DNA of 44,200 nt from an uncultured Gammaproteobacteria bacterium (GCA_913063505.1 CAJXYT010000008.1:1-44200), one strand, 5' to 3'; counted from the stretch's first letter, positions 24,210 through 33,407 are shown. Notes: generated by a model not told the origin, from the sequence alone. Program-made: numbers and translations.

Positions 24210-25924
24210 TATTTATAGGCCTGTGTAATTTCAGTGCCTTCTGCTGCAGCTTTGGCATCCTCGACGGCCAAATAGGCGGAAACGATTGCGGGCCCAATGG
24301 TGATTCCAGCACCGGGGTAAATACCTGCCATTATCGAAGTTGCGTCATTTCCGCACGCATAAAGACCTAGAATCGCGCTATCGTCTTCTTTTAGCACGCG
24401 CGCTTTTTCATCCGTCTTCAGTCCCGCCGCCGTACCCAAAGTCCCTGGGACGATTCGAAGTGCGATAAAAGGACCATTCTTAATCTCGCCCAGATTAGGG
24501 TTCTTCAGACCCAAGCTTGTATCCCCTAACGCTAGGTTGAAAGCGGACTCCCCGCGACCAAAGTCTGGATCCTGCCCCGAATGAACGTTTTGATTATGTT
24601 GGCTCACCGTGGCCATAAGAGCTTCTGGATTAATATCGATTTCCTTTGCCAGCGCTTCAAGGGTCTCGCCACGTTGGATATAGCCACGTCGGAGGTAACT
24701 GCCGAGGCTGGGAGTCCATGGCCAAGGTAGAATATCTCCCATGCCGCGCTTCTTCACGAAAGCTTCTTCGCAAATAAAGAAGAAACGCTCATCATCGGGA
24801 TAACCATTATCAAAAAGGCCGATGCAAACGTCATGATACGAATTGGACTCGTTCACAAACCTTTTGCCTTTCGGGCCTACTGCGATGACGCCCGGACGAC
24901 CTCGGTCAAGCCATCCATAGGGCACTATGGCGGTCGATCCATCCTTGTTTTTTAAGCGCGACACCGGGGTCCAGAAACCGGGACTGGCCACTTTCAGATC
25001 AAGCATCCCGCCGACCTTGCGCGCAGCTTTGATGCCATCGCCTTGGTTTTCGGCAGCACACAATGTGACATCATGCTGGTGTTTGGCTCCCATCTCGGCC
25101 CGCAATTCGGGATTGGCGGCAAATCCTCCGGTGGCCAAGATCACGCCATATCGGGCTTGGACGCGAATGTCGGAACCTTTATAGGAAATGACAGCACCGG
25201 TTGCTCGATCACTTTCAAAGATCAGCTCCTTCATTGGGCAATCGGTTGCCAGTTCTACATTCAACTTGCGCAAACTCATCAAGGCTGCGGCCAGAAACGC
25301 ATTGCCGCCGCTCAATTCAGTGCCTCGCGAGAACTTCAAACGATCTATCAAATAGCGGCTGACGCGTCGCAGCACATGCAACAGAGCCGTGACAGACTTT
25401 AGCGGATTCAGGAAATGCTTGATCTCACTTGATGTGATCATCATGCCACCCAGCACCACACGGATCGGGTCTCCAATAAGATCAAAATCCACCCCTAACC
25501 GACGCCCATTGAACGGTACTGGGCTCAATGCCCGCCCTTTATCAACACCGCCAGCACGATTTGAATGATAGTCAGGAGCGCCGGCCAGCACGAATTTTAC
25601 CTCCGAACGCTTCTCGATCTCCTGCACGGCTTGTGGGCCATATTCGAGGTAAGCATCAATTTTTTTCTCATCATAATAATTCCCCAATTCGCCACGCAAA
25701 TACGTCCGCACCTGATCGAGCGAATCATCAATTCCGGCCGCAATGGCATGATCAGAACACGGCACCCAAATCATTGCATTCGATAGTGCAGTCGTGCCGC
25801 CTATCTTGGAAGCTCTTTCACACAGCATCACCGAATGTCCAGCTGACGCCGCATAAAGTGCTGCACAGACACCAGCGGCGCCGCTACCGATGATCAAAAA
25901 ATCCGTAGTTTTTTCACTGCTCAC
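24209..25924 (-). CDS. FAD-dependent dehydrogenase, fumarate-reductase / ketosteroid-dehydrogenase fold
   Basis: Flavoprotein of 571 residues that should introduce or reduce a C-C double bond, or oxidise a hydroxyl, next to a carbonyl. The dinucleotide-binding motif is I-I-G-S-G-A-A-G near residue 12, followed by G-G-T-T-A-L-S-N-A. A second FAD contact, A-T-G-G-F-A-A-N-P, lies near 265, and the C-terminal part has Y-A-C-G-N-D and Y-P-G-A-G-I-T-I-G-P. It has no signal peptide. GTG start with gaggtaa. The best-known relatives are 3-ketosteroid-1-dehydrogenases and fumarate reductase subunits, but here it lies between a sugar kinase and the PEP-hydrolase-like gene. The substrate is unknown. Confidence 0.85.
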   Translation of the reverse strand: MSSEKTTDFLIIGSGAAGVCAALYAASAGHSVMLCERASKIGGTTALSNAMIWVPCSDHAIAAGIDDSLDQVRTYLRGELGNYYDEKKIDAYLEYGPQAVQEIEKRSEVKFVLAGAPDYHSNRAGGVDKGRALSPVPFNGRRLGVDFDLIGDPIRVVLGGMMITSSEIKHFLNPLKSVTALLHVLRRVSRYLIDRLKFSRGTELSGGNAFLAAALMSLRKLNVELATDCPMKELIFESDRATGAVISYKGSDIRVQARYGVILATGGFAANPELRAEMGAKHQHDVTLCAAENQGDGIKAARKVGGMLDLKVASPGFWTPVSRLKNKDGSTAIVPYGWLDRGRPGVIAVGPKGKRFVNESNSYHDVCIGLFDNGYPDDERFFFICEEAFVKKRGMGDILPWPWTPSLGSYLRRGYIQRGETLEALAKEIDINPEALMATVSQHNQNVHSGQDPDFGRGESAFNLALGDTSLGLKNPNLGEIKNGPFIALRIVPGTLGTAAGLKTDEKARVLKEDDSAILGLYACGNDATSIMAGIYPGAGITIGPAIVSAYLAVEDAKAAAEGTEITQAYK

Positions 25925-25930
25925 TGTGGG

Positions 25931-26758
25931 TTACCTCTTCGAGAACGGAATAGATTTGAAGTTTTCGGCTATTGTCTTCACGGCGTGTTCTATCGGAATG
26001 CGCTCGATGGACGATGCACCGACGAAACCCACGCATTGGGTGTTCTCATACACTCGGCGCGTGTCCTCTGGCAACGCTATCTTGCCGCCATGACAGAGGA
26101 AGATCGGTGCATGACCGGCCGCCATAACGGCGTCTATCATCTCAGAAATCTTGCGTATTTCCTCGTCGACTTTAGTCTCGGTCTCGTGCCCCACAAGCCC
26201 GCCGCTCGTGGCGCCGACGTGAGGTACTAAACAATCGGCACCTTTTTCTGCCGCATCGATTGCATCCTGAACTGTTGCCACATACGCCATCGAAAAAATG
26301 CCACGTGCGGCGGCCCGTTCGATCAGCTCAACTTCGCGGCTCCAGCCAAGGCCTACCTTGTCCCTACGCTTACGCCAGCGCTCACCCATAGTCGAAATAG
26401 TAGGATAATTGATGATGCCCGAAAATCCAGCCGCCTGAAAATCATCCAGCAGCTGATCCAGATCCATGCGTGTCGGATCCCAGGCTTCGATACCACCAAC
26501 TAGGGGTGTGTCGGATACCACATTCCGAATCTCGGCTGCCATGTCAATTGTGATGGCGTTGGAATCACCGATACGACTCGTCGGCAGCCCCATCAACCGT
26601 GACCGACCAGTGCTGTAAACAATCAGCAAATCTGCGCCGCCGAGTGCCGCACATTTAGCAACCAAGCCACAGCTGGTGCCCGCTCCGAGAATAGGACGAC
26701 CGGCTTCGGTTTCTGCCGCCAAATGTTTCAATATGTTCTGTCGGGAAAAAGTCTTCAT
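25931..26758 (-). CDS. Phosphoenolpyruvate-hydrolase-like TIM-barrel protein
   Basis: This 275-residue protein belongs to the TIM-barrel family annotated as phosphoenolpyruvate hydrolase, the same type as the C-terminal half of plant Tm-1. Visible features: P-I-L-G-A-G-T-S-C-G-L near 18, D-L-L-I-V-Y-S-T-G-R-S-R near 40, M-G-L-P-T-S, the loop N-Y-P-T-I near 140, and the C-terminal F-L-C-H-G-G-K and G-F-V-G-A-S-S-I-E-R. The SER-type end resembles a phosphate-binding site. It overlaps the Tm-1-like gene by ATGA. In this pair the two proteins probably act as partners. No reaction is firmly established for bacterial members that I can name. Confidence 0.82.
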   Translation of the reverse strand: MKTFSRQNILKHLAAETEAGRPILGAGTSCGLVAKCAALGGADLLIVYSTGRSRLMGLPTSRIGDSNAITIDMAAEIRNVVSDTPLVGGIEAWDPTRMDLDQLLDDFQAAGFSGIINYPTISTMGERWRKRRDKVGLGWSREVELIERAAARGIFSMAYVATVQDAIDAAEKGADCLVPHVGATSGGLVGHETETKVDEEIRKISEMIDAVMAAGHAPIFLCHGGKIALPEDTRRVYENTQCVGFVGASSIERIPIEHAVKTIAENFKSIPFSKR

Positions 26759-27963
26759 ATAGGCTCATTGAGTTGTGTAATCATCCAGTCGGCGCAGAGC
26801 ACTCCGAATTCGGGATCATTGATGTGAAAGTCGGTCTCTAAGACAGGGATGTCTGCCCTGAGCGTCTGCTTCATTGTATCGCGCCACGACACATTGGCTA
26901 TCGGATCGTGGAAAGGTTTGCCCGGGCGATCGTAATCCGAAACGCCTTGCGCCGGCCAGAATACTGCCACCGGCCCTATAGATTGGTTTAGCCTGACCGC
27001 CGTTTGGTACGCAATCTTTGCGGTTTCGTCAGGATTTGTACGCACGAGCGTTGTCATCGGGGTGTGTCGGTATGTGGTTCGCCCTGAAAGATGGTTCGGC
27101 ATCGATTCCGGCGGACCAAAATTAACCATATCAACTGCTCCCGGTGCTATAGCCTGAGGAATACCAACAGCCCCTGCTGCCGTCAAGCGATCCTCTCCTG
27201 CGCTGGCTGTTCCATCCAATAGCAAATCAGCCATTTCTGTTGTTGTTAGGTCAATCACACCATCAAACTCGCCCTTGGCGATAAGAGACTCCATGGTGCG
27301 TCCACCTGCACCATTCGCTGGAAAGACGATGACGGTCACATCGGAACCTTCGAGACGAGACATGACCGATTGAACTGCTGGTGTGGTGACACCAAAGGAC
27401 GTGACAGCAACCGTTTTTCCAGGTCGACTTACCTCCTCTTCCCATTCCAATCCGTATAGCATGTTTGCTGCATTGGTCAGCACGGCATGTGTGAACCTGT
27501 TTATTCCCATTAGGTCCACAATTGTTGGCAACAGTATGGTGTCAGACGTGGTGGCGATCTCCGCTAGCAGCGCTGGCCGAGCGCTCGTAACAAGCACCTT
27601 TGGAAATCCATAGGGCAGATCGCATGTGATTTGATGAAAGACACCAGCGCCCTTACCACCACCAACTCCGGCGATCGCAGAGATTTCTCCCGCTTTGAGC
27701 AAGTCGTTAACAATGGCTGTTGCACCAGATGCCATCGCGTTGAGTGCTTCTGCTGGTCCATCCACACCGATGGGCATGTTGGTTCTGCTTACGACGGATT
27801 CGCGCGTTATATCCCCAGGGAAATTTGGAGAACCGGCCGTCCCAACATCCATGACACAAACTGAACGGCCACGTGCATTAAGCTGTTTCTTAAGAAAGGC
27901 GACCTCATCTCCCTTGGAATCGAGGGTAGCGACAAGTAAGATCTTCCCTTTGGATGCGTGCAT
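26755..27963 (-). CDS. Tm-1-like ATP-binding domain protein (UPF0261)
   Basis: This 402-residue protein matches the UPF0261/Tm-1 N-terminal domain family, named after the tomato resistance protein. It starts I-L-L-V-A-T-L-D-S-K-G-D-E, has G-V-G-G-G-K-G near residue 100 (nucleotide-type loop), S-F-G-V-T-T-P near 192, F-P-A-N-G-A-G-G-R-T-M-E, and E-T-D-F-H-I-N near the end. It is the first gene of the leftward operon. The pairing with the PEP-hydrolase-like gene recapitulates the two halves of plant Tm-1. The ATG is used; no strong ribosome-binding site is visible. The biochemical reaction in bacteria is not known to me. Confidence 0.85.
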   Translation of the reverse strand: MHASKGKILLVATLDSKGDEVAFLKKQLNARGRSVCVMDVGTAGSPNFPGDITRESVVSRTNMPIGVDGPAEALNAMASGATAIVNDLLKAGEISAIAGVGGGKGAGVFHQITCDLPYGFPKVLVTSARPALLAEIATTSDTILLPTIVDLMGINRFTHAVLTNAANMLYGLEWEEEVSRPGKTVAVTSFGVTTPAVQSVMSRLEGSDVTVIVFPANGAGGRTMESLIAKGEFDGVIDLTTTEMADLLLDGTASAGEDRLTAAGAVGIPQAIAPGAVDMVNFGPPESMPNHLSGRTTYRHTPMTTLVRTNPDETAKIAYQTAVRLNQSIGPVAVFWPAQGVSDYDRPGKPFHDPIANVSWRDTMKQTLRADIPVLETDFHINDPEFGVLCADWMITQLNEPI

Positions 27964-28207
27964 TCATTTCTCTAGCGGATAAATTTACTACAATTTTCTC
28001 ATGTCATACCTCTAAAGTAGAGGCTACATGTTAGTTTCAGTGGGGAAATTTAAGGGCATTTGCAATTTCCCGCCACTTCCAGAGTTTGAAAAGGAGGGGG
28101 AGCGAGCACTCATTGAGGATATTACAATATTTAGGTTGGTGCGGTAACACTTTATCCGCCAGCAAGATGCTGCTTTTGGGGCATTCAATTTCAACAGGAG
28201 AGAAAAT
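27964..28207. promoter_or_regulatory. Divergent control region of the catabolic cluster
   Basis: The 244 bp between the Tm-1-like gene and the binding-protein gene must hold promoters for both arms. It contains the perfect palindrome at 28009-28023 and an aacaggag ribosome-binding site at the right end. The right half is AT-rich near 28120. I could not define -35/-10 boxes with confidence. Confidence 0.6.
28009..28023. promoter_or_regulatory. Perfect 6-bp palindrome, candidate operator
   Basis: Arms cctcta and tagagg flank a 3-bp centre (aag). A weaker outer pair, catgt (28000-28004) and acatg (28026-28030), is nearly centred on the same point. Placed 46 bp before the leftward start and 185 bp before the rightward one, it suits a dimeric repressor controlling both arms. 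No regulator gene is nearby. Confidence 0.55.
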
Positions 28208-29146
28208 ATGAATTTTCGTCGAACGTTAAAATCAACAGTGCTTGCAATCACTATTGCATTCGCGGGCACCTCAGTACTTGCGGCTGACCTCAAAATTGGA
28301 CTTGTTCAGATTAATCAACAGGCTCTCTTTTTCAATCAAATGAACAAAGGTGCAAAGGCAGCAGCAGATGCTGCAGGGGTCGAATTATTCATTTTTAATG
28401 CAAACAATGACCCAGGAAAACAGGCAGATGCTATCGAAACCTACATTGCTGAAGGCGTGGATGGTCTAGTGGTAGTGGCGATTGATGTAAACGGCGTTAT
28501 GCCAAGTGTCATAGATGCCGCCGCTGCAGGTATCCCAGTTGTTGCCGTTGATGCAGTCTTGCCGGAGGGCCCACAGAAGGCACAAGTAGGTGTTGATAAT
28601 ACACTTGCAGCGCAATTGTTGGCGACTCATCTCATTGACCATCTTGGTGATAGTGGTTTTGAGGGCGTGGAGCTTGGTATCGTTGGTGCGCTCAATTCGT
28701 TTATTCAGAATGTCCGTCAGAAAGGCTTTGAAGACGGGATTTCAGATGATTCACGCATTAAGATTGTCGGCGCAGTTGATGGCCGCAACTCGCAGGACAA
28801 TGCTCTAAGGTCTGCCGAGAATTTGATAACAGCGAACCCTGGAATTGATGTGATCTATGCAACTGGTGAGCCAGCTCTTGTAGGCGCAATTGCTGCCGTT
28901 GAAAGTCAAGGACGTACCGGCGACATCGAAGTGATCGGTTGGGATTTGACTGGTGAAGTGATTGCCGGAATTGATGCTGGATACGTTACCGCCGTAATTC
29001 AGCAGGATCCGACAGGTATGGGTAATGCTGCGATAAATTCAGTGCTTAGATCAATTGCAGGTGAGGCGATTGAATATGATGTTGCCATTCCAGTCACCAT
29101 TGTTACAAAGTATAACGTTGATCCTTATCGTGAGGTTTTTAAGTAG
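28208..29146 (+). CDS. ABC transporter sugar-binding protein, RbsB-like
   Basis: Periplasmic binding protein of 312 residues, cluster B type used by ribose, galactose and similar importers. The signal peptide covers about 1-25 (ending V-L-A-A). The mature protein has I-G-L-V-Q-I-N-Q near the start, A-D-A-A-G-V-E-L-F-I, P-V-V-A-V-D-A near 114, and the late G-W-D-L-T-G motif. Good ribosome-binding site (caggagag). It leads the rightward operon, followed at once by the ATPase gene. Expected ligand: a small sugar, polyol or sugar acid. Confidence 0.92.
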   Translation: MNFRRTLKSTVLAITIAFAGTSVLAADLKIGLVQINQQALFFNQMNKGAKAAADAAGVELFIFNANNDPGKQADAIETYIAEGVDGLVVVAIDVNGVMPSVIDAAAAGIPVVAVDAVLPEGPQKAQVGVDNTLAAQLLATHLIDHLGDSGFEGVELGIVGALNSFIQNVRQKGFEDGISDDSRIKIVGAVDGRNSQDNALRSAENLITANPGIDVIYATGEPALVGAIAAVESQGRTGDIEVIGWDLTGEVIAGIDAGYVTAVIQQDPTGMGNAAINSVLRSIAGEAIEYDVAIPVTIVTKYNVDPYREVFK

Positions 29147-29961
29147 TGGTCTCGCAAGACTTGTTGAGTAAGGAGATGGCCCAAGCCACCTTCAATCAAT
29201 CAAAACCGCGTATTTCAGTGCGAGGAATAAAAAAACGTTTTGGTGCGGTTGAGGCCTTGCGCGGTGTCGATCTGGATATTTATCCAGGCGAGTGTTTGGG
29301 CCTCGTGGGCGACAACGCGGCCGGTAAATCAACTTTTACCAAAATGTTGTCTGGAGCATACGTGCCGGATGAAGGTGAGATGAAGATCGATGGTCGCGAG
29401 GTTCGCTTTGAAACGCCGAATGATGCCCGCGAACATCGGATCGAGATGGTCTATCAAGACTTAAGTCTTTGCGACACGATTGACATTCCGGGCAATCTTT
29501 TTCTGGGGCGGGAGCTGCGCAAATCGCCCGAATTTCTTGGCTTCCTGAATAAGGGCGAGATGCGAAAGAGTGCACAGGAGATGCTGGATAAACTGCAAAT
29601 CCGCATTCCAAATATAAATTCTAAGGTTGCGATGCTATCAGGAGGTCAGCGTCAAGCCATCGCCATCGCCCGCGCCGCCGCATTTAATCCTGATGTGCTG
29701 ATAATGGACGAGCCAACATCGGCACTTGCAGTCGCGGAGGTCAACGCTGTGTTGGACCTGATCAACCGTTTAAAGGAAACGGGAGTTTCCATTATTCTGA
29801 TAACGCACCGATTGCAGGACCTATTTCGCGTTTGTGATCGCATCGCCGTTATGTATGAGGGCACGAAAGTGGCCGAACGCAACATACACGAGACTAATCT
29901 TGAAGATCTAGTCCAGCTGATTGTTGGAGGGCATGCGCATGCAAACACAAAGCAAAAATAA
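29146..29961 (+). CDS. Sugar ABC transporter ATPase, single-domain type
   Basis: ATP-hydrolysing subunit of 271 residues. Walker A is G-D-N-A-A-G-K-S-T near residue 51, the ABC signature is L-S-G-G-Q-R-Q, and Walker B is V-L-I-M-D-E-P-T-S-A-L, followed by an H-loop histidine in I-T-H-R-L. It is one-domain (FrcA-like) rather than the duplicated RbsA type, so it should work as a homodimer. The GTG start overlaps the binding-protein stop by one base; an ATG at 29176 is an alternative. The 3' end overlaps the permease start. Confidence 0.92.
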   Translation: MVSQDLLSKEMAQATFNQSKPRISVRGIKKRFGAVEALRGVDLDIYPGECLGLVGDNAAGKSTFTKMLSGAYVPDEGEMKIDGREVRFETPNDAREHRIEMVYQDLSLCDTIDIPGNLFLGRELRKSPEFLGFLNKGEMRKSAQEMLDKLQIRIPNINSKVAMLSGGQRQAIAIARAAAFNPDVLIMDEPTSALAVAEVNAVLDLINRLKETGVSIILITHRLQDLFRVCDRIAVMYEGTKVAERNIHETNLEDLVQLIVGGHAHANTKQK

Positions 29962-30925
29962 GAGCGTCGAGCTGACGGAATTTTTGGCCCAAAATGCACA
30001 GGTATCTAGCATCGCTGTCTTTCTGATGGTCTGCGTTGTCGGTTTTTCAGTGTCGACAGACGCCTTTTTTACTAGCAACAATTTTCTAAATCTTCTGCGC
30101 CAATCGGCTCCTTTAATGATCGTAGCGGTGGCGATGACGTTCGTGATCACCACTGGTGGGATCGATTTGTCAGTTGGTTCGACGCTCGCACTTGCGAATG
30201 CGCTGGTAGCAATTGTCATAGCGCAGGGAACGCCTTGGCCGATAGCAGTGCTAATTGTACTGAGCGTGGGTGCATTGATCGGACTGATGCAGGGCTGGTT
30301 TATCGCATACGAGAAAATTCCACCTTTTATTGTCACCCTCGCGGGTCTGTCAATTTTCCGTGGCATCGCACTTTTGATGACCGAAGGCTTTTCGATCCCG
30401 ATCGATCGAGGTTTAGGTTTCATAGCTCTTGGTCGTGGCTGGTTCATGGGTGTGCCGATTCCGGCGATCCTAGCAATAGTTGTGGTTGTGGCTGGTCTTG
30501 TTACGCTCTCGCAGACGACGTTTGGGCGTCACGTGATCGGGATTGGTGCGGATACAGAGTCGGCGCGACGTGCGGGTATTTCGACAAAGCGCGTGATTAT
30601 CATGGTTTATGTTCTAGCCGGAGTAGCCGCAGCTTTTGCCGGTTTAATTTTTGCCGCACGCCTGGCCAGTGGTAGTTCAAACGCCGGTGTTGCATTCGAA
30701 CTGGAAGTCATCGCGGCTGTGGTTTTGGGTGGCACCTCCCTGATGGGCGGTCGTGGATCTGTAGCTGGCACAGTGCTTGGAGCGCTGACCATTGTCGTAA
30801 TTGGTAACGGTCTGATCCTGTTGCACGTATCGCCATTCTTCACGCAAATTGTTACCGGAGCGATCATCTTGATTGCAATCTGGTTGAATACCAGAGTTTT
30901 TACTCGCATTGCTACAACCCATTGA
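29939..30925 (+). CDS. Sugar ABC transporter permease, RbsC-like
   Basis: Inner-membrane channel subunit of 328 residues with about eight to ten hydrophobic segments. Family motifs are T-G-G-I-D-L-S-V-G-S near residue 65, P-P-F-I-V-T-L-A-G near 120, and A-V-V-L-G-G-T-S-L-M-G-G-R-G-S near 260. The ATG at 29939 is chosen because ggaggg lies eight bases upstream; a nearer ATG at 29933 is too close. The start lies inside the ATPase gene, indicating coupling. Confidence 0.93.
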   Translation: MQTQSKNKSVELTEFLAQNAQVSSIAVFLMVCVVGFSVSTDAFFTSNNFLNLLRQSAPLMIVAVAMTFVITTGGIDLSVGSTLALANALVAIVIAQGTPWPIAVLIVLSVGALIGLMQGWFIAYEKIPPFIVTLAGLSIFRGIALLMTEGFSIPIDRGLGFIALGRGWFMGVPIPAILAIVVVVAGLVTLSQTTFGRHVIGIGADTESARRAGISTKRVIIMVYVLAGVAAAFAGLIFAARLASGSSNAGVAFELEVIAAVVLGGTSLMGGRGSVAGTVLGALTIVVIGNGLILLHVSPFFTQIVTGAIILIAIWLNTRVFTRIATTH

Positions 30926-30933
30926 GGAGTAAG

Positions 30934-31977
30934 ATGATGTCGGAATCGACCGCTATGACAGTACTAGGCCCCATCCCTACTTCGGAGCTTGGAACCACGT
31001 TAATGCATGAGCATGTCTTCAATGATTGTTCTTGTGCTTGGCGCGGCCATGAGCCCGGCTATCATTCAGAAATTATGCATAAAAAAGTTGATGCTTCTAT
31101 GCAGCAGCAACTCATCAAAGATCCGTTTGGATGTTTAGATAATTGCGGTAATGATGATGAAGCGTTGGCTATTCAGGAGCTCGCACCGGTCTCCGTGCAT
31201 GGCGGAAAGACATTGGTGGATCCGACAAATCGTGGTGTCGGACGTGACCCCGAGGCTCTCATGCGAGTGGCGAAAGCCACCGGGCTTAATATCATAATGG
31301 GCTCGGGTTATTATTTGCACAGCTCACATCCAGCTGAATTGAGTACTCTATCGGTCGATGATATTGCCTCAGAGATTGAGGTCGAATATGAGGTTGGTGT
31401 CGATCAAACTGGTGCTCGGATCGGCTTAATTGGTGAGATTGGTGTTAGCACCGAATTTACTGATTCTGAGATGAAGGTTTTAAAGGCTTCAGCTAAGGCT
31501 GCTGTCCGAATAGGTCTCCCGCTGATGGTGCATCTGCCAGCCTGGGATAGGCATGCACATAAGGTGTTAGATGTAGTCGAGTCTTGTGAGCTGGATCCTG
31601 CACGTGTCATCCTTTGTCACATGAATCCTTCCCATGATGATCAGTCATATCAACAAGCTTTGGCTGCACGGGGGGCCTTCATCGAATACGATATGATTGG
31701 CATGGACTATATATATGAGCAGGGCAGTGTTACTTGCCCGACAGACCATGAAAGTGCGATAGGCCTCGCAAATTTGGCTGAAGCTGGCTTTTTAGATCAA
31801 TTACTTTTGTCGCAGGATGTTTTTCTAAAGTCCATGCTTACCGCTTATGGCGGCAAAGGTTACGCTCATCTTTTTTCGGAATTCCTACCTCGTCTATTGG
31901 GCCATGGTTTCGGTCAGAAAGAGATCGATCATATGATGATATCCAATACGGCCACTTCACTTAAAATTCAAAAATAA
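30934..31977 (+). CDS. Phosphotriesterase-family metal hydrolase
   Basis: Binuclear-metal TIM-barrel hydrolase of about 347 residues. Metal motifs: H-E-H-V-F near residue 24 (H-x-H), G-E-I-G-V-S with the bridging glutamate, H-L-P-A-W, C-H-M-N-P-S-H, and a late aspartate in L-S-Q-D-V-F. Relatives hydrolyse lactones or phosphoesters; a lactonase opening a sugar lactone would fit this cluster. gaggag precedes two tandem ATGs (30934 and 30937); either may be used. Seven bp after the permease stop, so in the same operon. Confidence 0.87.
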   Translation: MMSESTAMTVLGPIPTSELGTTLMHEHVFNDCSCAWRGHEPGYHSEIMHKKVDASMQQQLIKDPFGCLDNCGNDDEALAIQELAPVSVHGGKTLVDPTNRGVGRDPEALMRVAKATGLNIIMGSGYYLHSSHPAELSTLSVDDIASEIEVEYEVGVDQTGARIGLIGEIGVSTEFTDSEMKVLKASAKAAVRIGLPLMVHLPAWDRHAHKVLDVVESCELDPARVILCHMNPSHDDQSYQQALAARGAFIEYDMIGMDYIYEQGSVTCPTDHESAIGLANLAEAGFLDQLLLSQDVFLKSMLTAYGGKGYAHLFSEFLPRLLGHGFGQKEIDHMMISNTATSLKIQK

Positions 31978-31989
31978 AGAATATTACCT

Positions 31990-33174
31990 ATGACCAACGT
32001 TGACGCCTCCTGTGCCTTTCTCGCTGAGAACTTAGAGCGCTTTTCTTCAATTCGTCGAGAGTTTCATATGCGACCGGAGCTTGCGTACGAAGAGACGGAA
32101 ACCTCCACTCGTATAGCAGATTTTCTTACAGATATCGGCTGGACGGTCTCAAGAGGTATCGGTGGCACCGGGGTTGTAGCGACTTTAGCCGGAGGTACAG
32201 GTCCAACGATAGGGCTGCGTTCCGACATGGATGCTCTTCCAATTCTCGAAAAGAACAGTGTCGCGCACTCAAGTCGTTACGCGGGGAAAATGCACGCTTG
32301 CGGCCATGACGGACATATAACAATCTTACTAGCTGCAGCAGAGTTATTAGCTCGGGAGAAACAACGACCGGGAGATGTCCATCTCTATTTTCAACCAGCT
32401 GAAGAGACTGGAAGTGGAGCGCAGTCTATGCTGGAAGACGATGTACTCACAAGGTTTCCATGCGACCAGATGGTAGGTTTCCACAACTGGCCGACCCTTC
32501 CATCAGGAGTCATTTCAGTACGCCATGGCGTCCAGATGAGCGCCTTCCAATCGCTCGAACTGGATTTTCTATGTGGTGGTGGTCATGCGGCAATGCCGGA
32601 AAATTGCCCGGACATTTTCTCAGCTATGTCTGATTTTCTTCGCCAATCATATTCCAGATTAAGAGATCTGAAGCAGGAAAGTGCACCGGTGAGCTTTTCT
32701 TTCACACGGGTTAAAGGCGGCAGCGCCATAAATTTGATTCCAACTAAAATCAGTCTAGAGGCGAGTTTTCGATACAGCTCCAATCGTCAGTTTTTGATGG
32801 CTTGCGATATCGTCGATGAAATCCGCAAGCAAACTGTCGAACACTATGGAGTTGATGTTGAAATGAGATGGATCGAACGATTTGCTCCACTCGTTAATGA
32901 TGAGGGCGTCACCTCGAGCCTGGTCAAAAGCCTGTCCGATATTCCTGGTGTAACATATCGAGAAACAGCGACACCCGCAACGGTTGCAGATGACTTTGGG
33001 TATTTTGCCGAGCATGTCCCAAGTTGTTATTTTTGGATCGGCACTGGACAGAAAAATACGAATCTTCATGCAGATAACTTTGATTTCAACGATAATGTTT
33101 TGAAGATTGCTCCAGCCATCTTACATAACTACGTTATGTGTGGTGGGCTTCAGGAGCAAGCGAATGAAGCGTGA
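31990..33174 (+). CDS. M20-family amidohydrolase / carboxypeptidase
   Basis: Zinc-dependent amidohydrolase of 394 residues, in the hippurate hydrolase / IAA-amino-acid hydrolase group. It has the R-x-x-x-H-M-R-P-E-L-A-Y-E-E start, S-D-M-D-A-L-P near 77, the metal site H-A-C-G-H-D-G-H near 106, P-A-E-E-T-G-S-G-A, a dimerisation insert (about 185-290), and a late H-A-D-N-F-D-F. It removes an acyl or amide group, which suggests that the imported compound, or a breakdown product, is N-acylated. It is followed by a 233-bp gap. Confidence 0.9.
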   Translation: MTNVDASCAFLAENLERFSSIRREFHMRPELAYEETETSTRIADFLTDIGWTVSRGIGGTGVVATLAGGTGPTIGLRSDMDALPILEKNSVAHSSRYAGKMHACGHDGHITILLAAAELLAREKQRPGDVHLYFQPAEETGSGAQSMLEDDVLTRFPCDQMVGFHNWPTLPSGVISVRHGVQMSAFQSLELDFLCGGGHAAMPENCPDIFSAMSDFLRQSYSRLRDLKQESAPVSFSFTRVKGGSAINLIPTKISLEASFRYSSNRQFLMACDIVDEIRKQTVEHYGVDVEMRWIERFAPLVNDEGVTSSLVKSLSDIPGVTYRETATPATVADDFGYFAEHVPSCYFWIGTGQKNTNLHADNFDFNDNVLKIAPAILHNYVMCGGLQEQANEA

Positions 33175-33189
33175 TCTCAAGTTGACTGC

Positions 33190-33208
33190 TGTTTCACCCA
33201 GCGAAACA
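33190..33208. repeat. 6-bp inverted repeat after the M20 gene
   Basis: Arms tgtttc and gaaaca around a 7-nt spacer, 16 bp after the M20 stop codon. No T-run follows, so it may be an operator or a weak hairpin. The rest of the 33175-33407 gap holds a second inverted repeat, at 33341-33361, and a ribosome-binding site. Confidence 0.4.
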
Positions 33209-33340
33209 CAGGCCTCTTCCGTTAAAGTGTTTCATGGCTTGTCGACGGACTAGAACAACCAAGCCCGCTGACATTTTTTCTAAAACACCGGCCAACGGCG
33301 TTAACTGCTATTACTAATGGATCCGGAAGAATCGGTTGTC

Positions 33341-33361
33341 AGAAACCTGCTGCCGGTTTCT
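33341..33361. repeat. 7-bp inverted repeat before the BtpA-like gene
   Basis: Arms agaaacc and ggtttct are perfectly complementary around a 7-nt spacer, 46 bp before the BtpA-like start. Arm core gaaac is shared with the repeat at 33190. The pair may be binding sites for one regulator giving the last two genes their own promoter. Confidence 0.45.
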
Positions 33362-33407
33362 TACCTACGATCCAGAAACCAAAACTCTTATAAGAGGATA
33401 ATCAAGG

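Noticed and set aside
24209-25924. Steroid degradation gene
   Set aside because: The fold resembles ketosteroid dehydrogenase, but no other steroid-degradation gene is nearby; neighbours are sugar-type enzymes.
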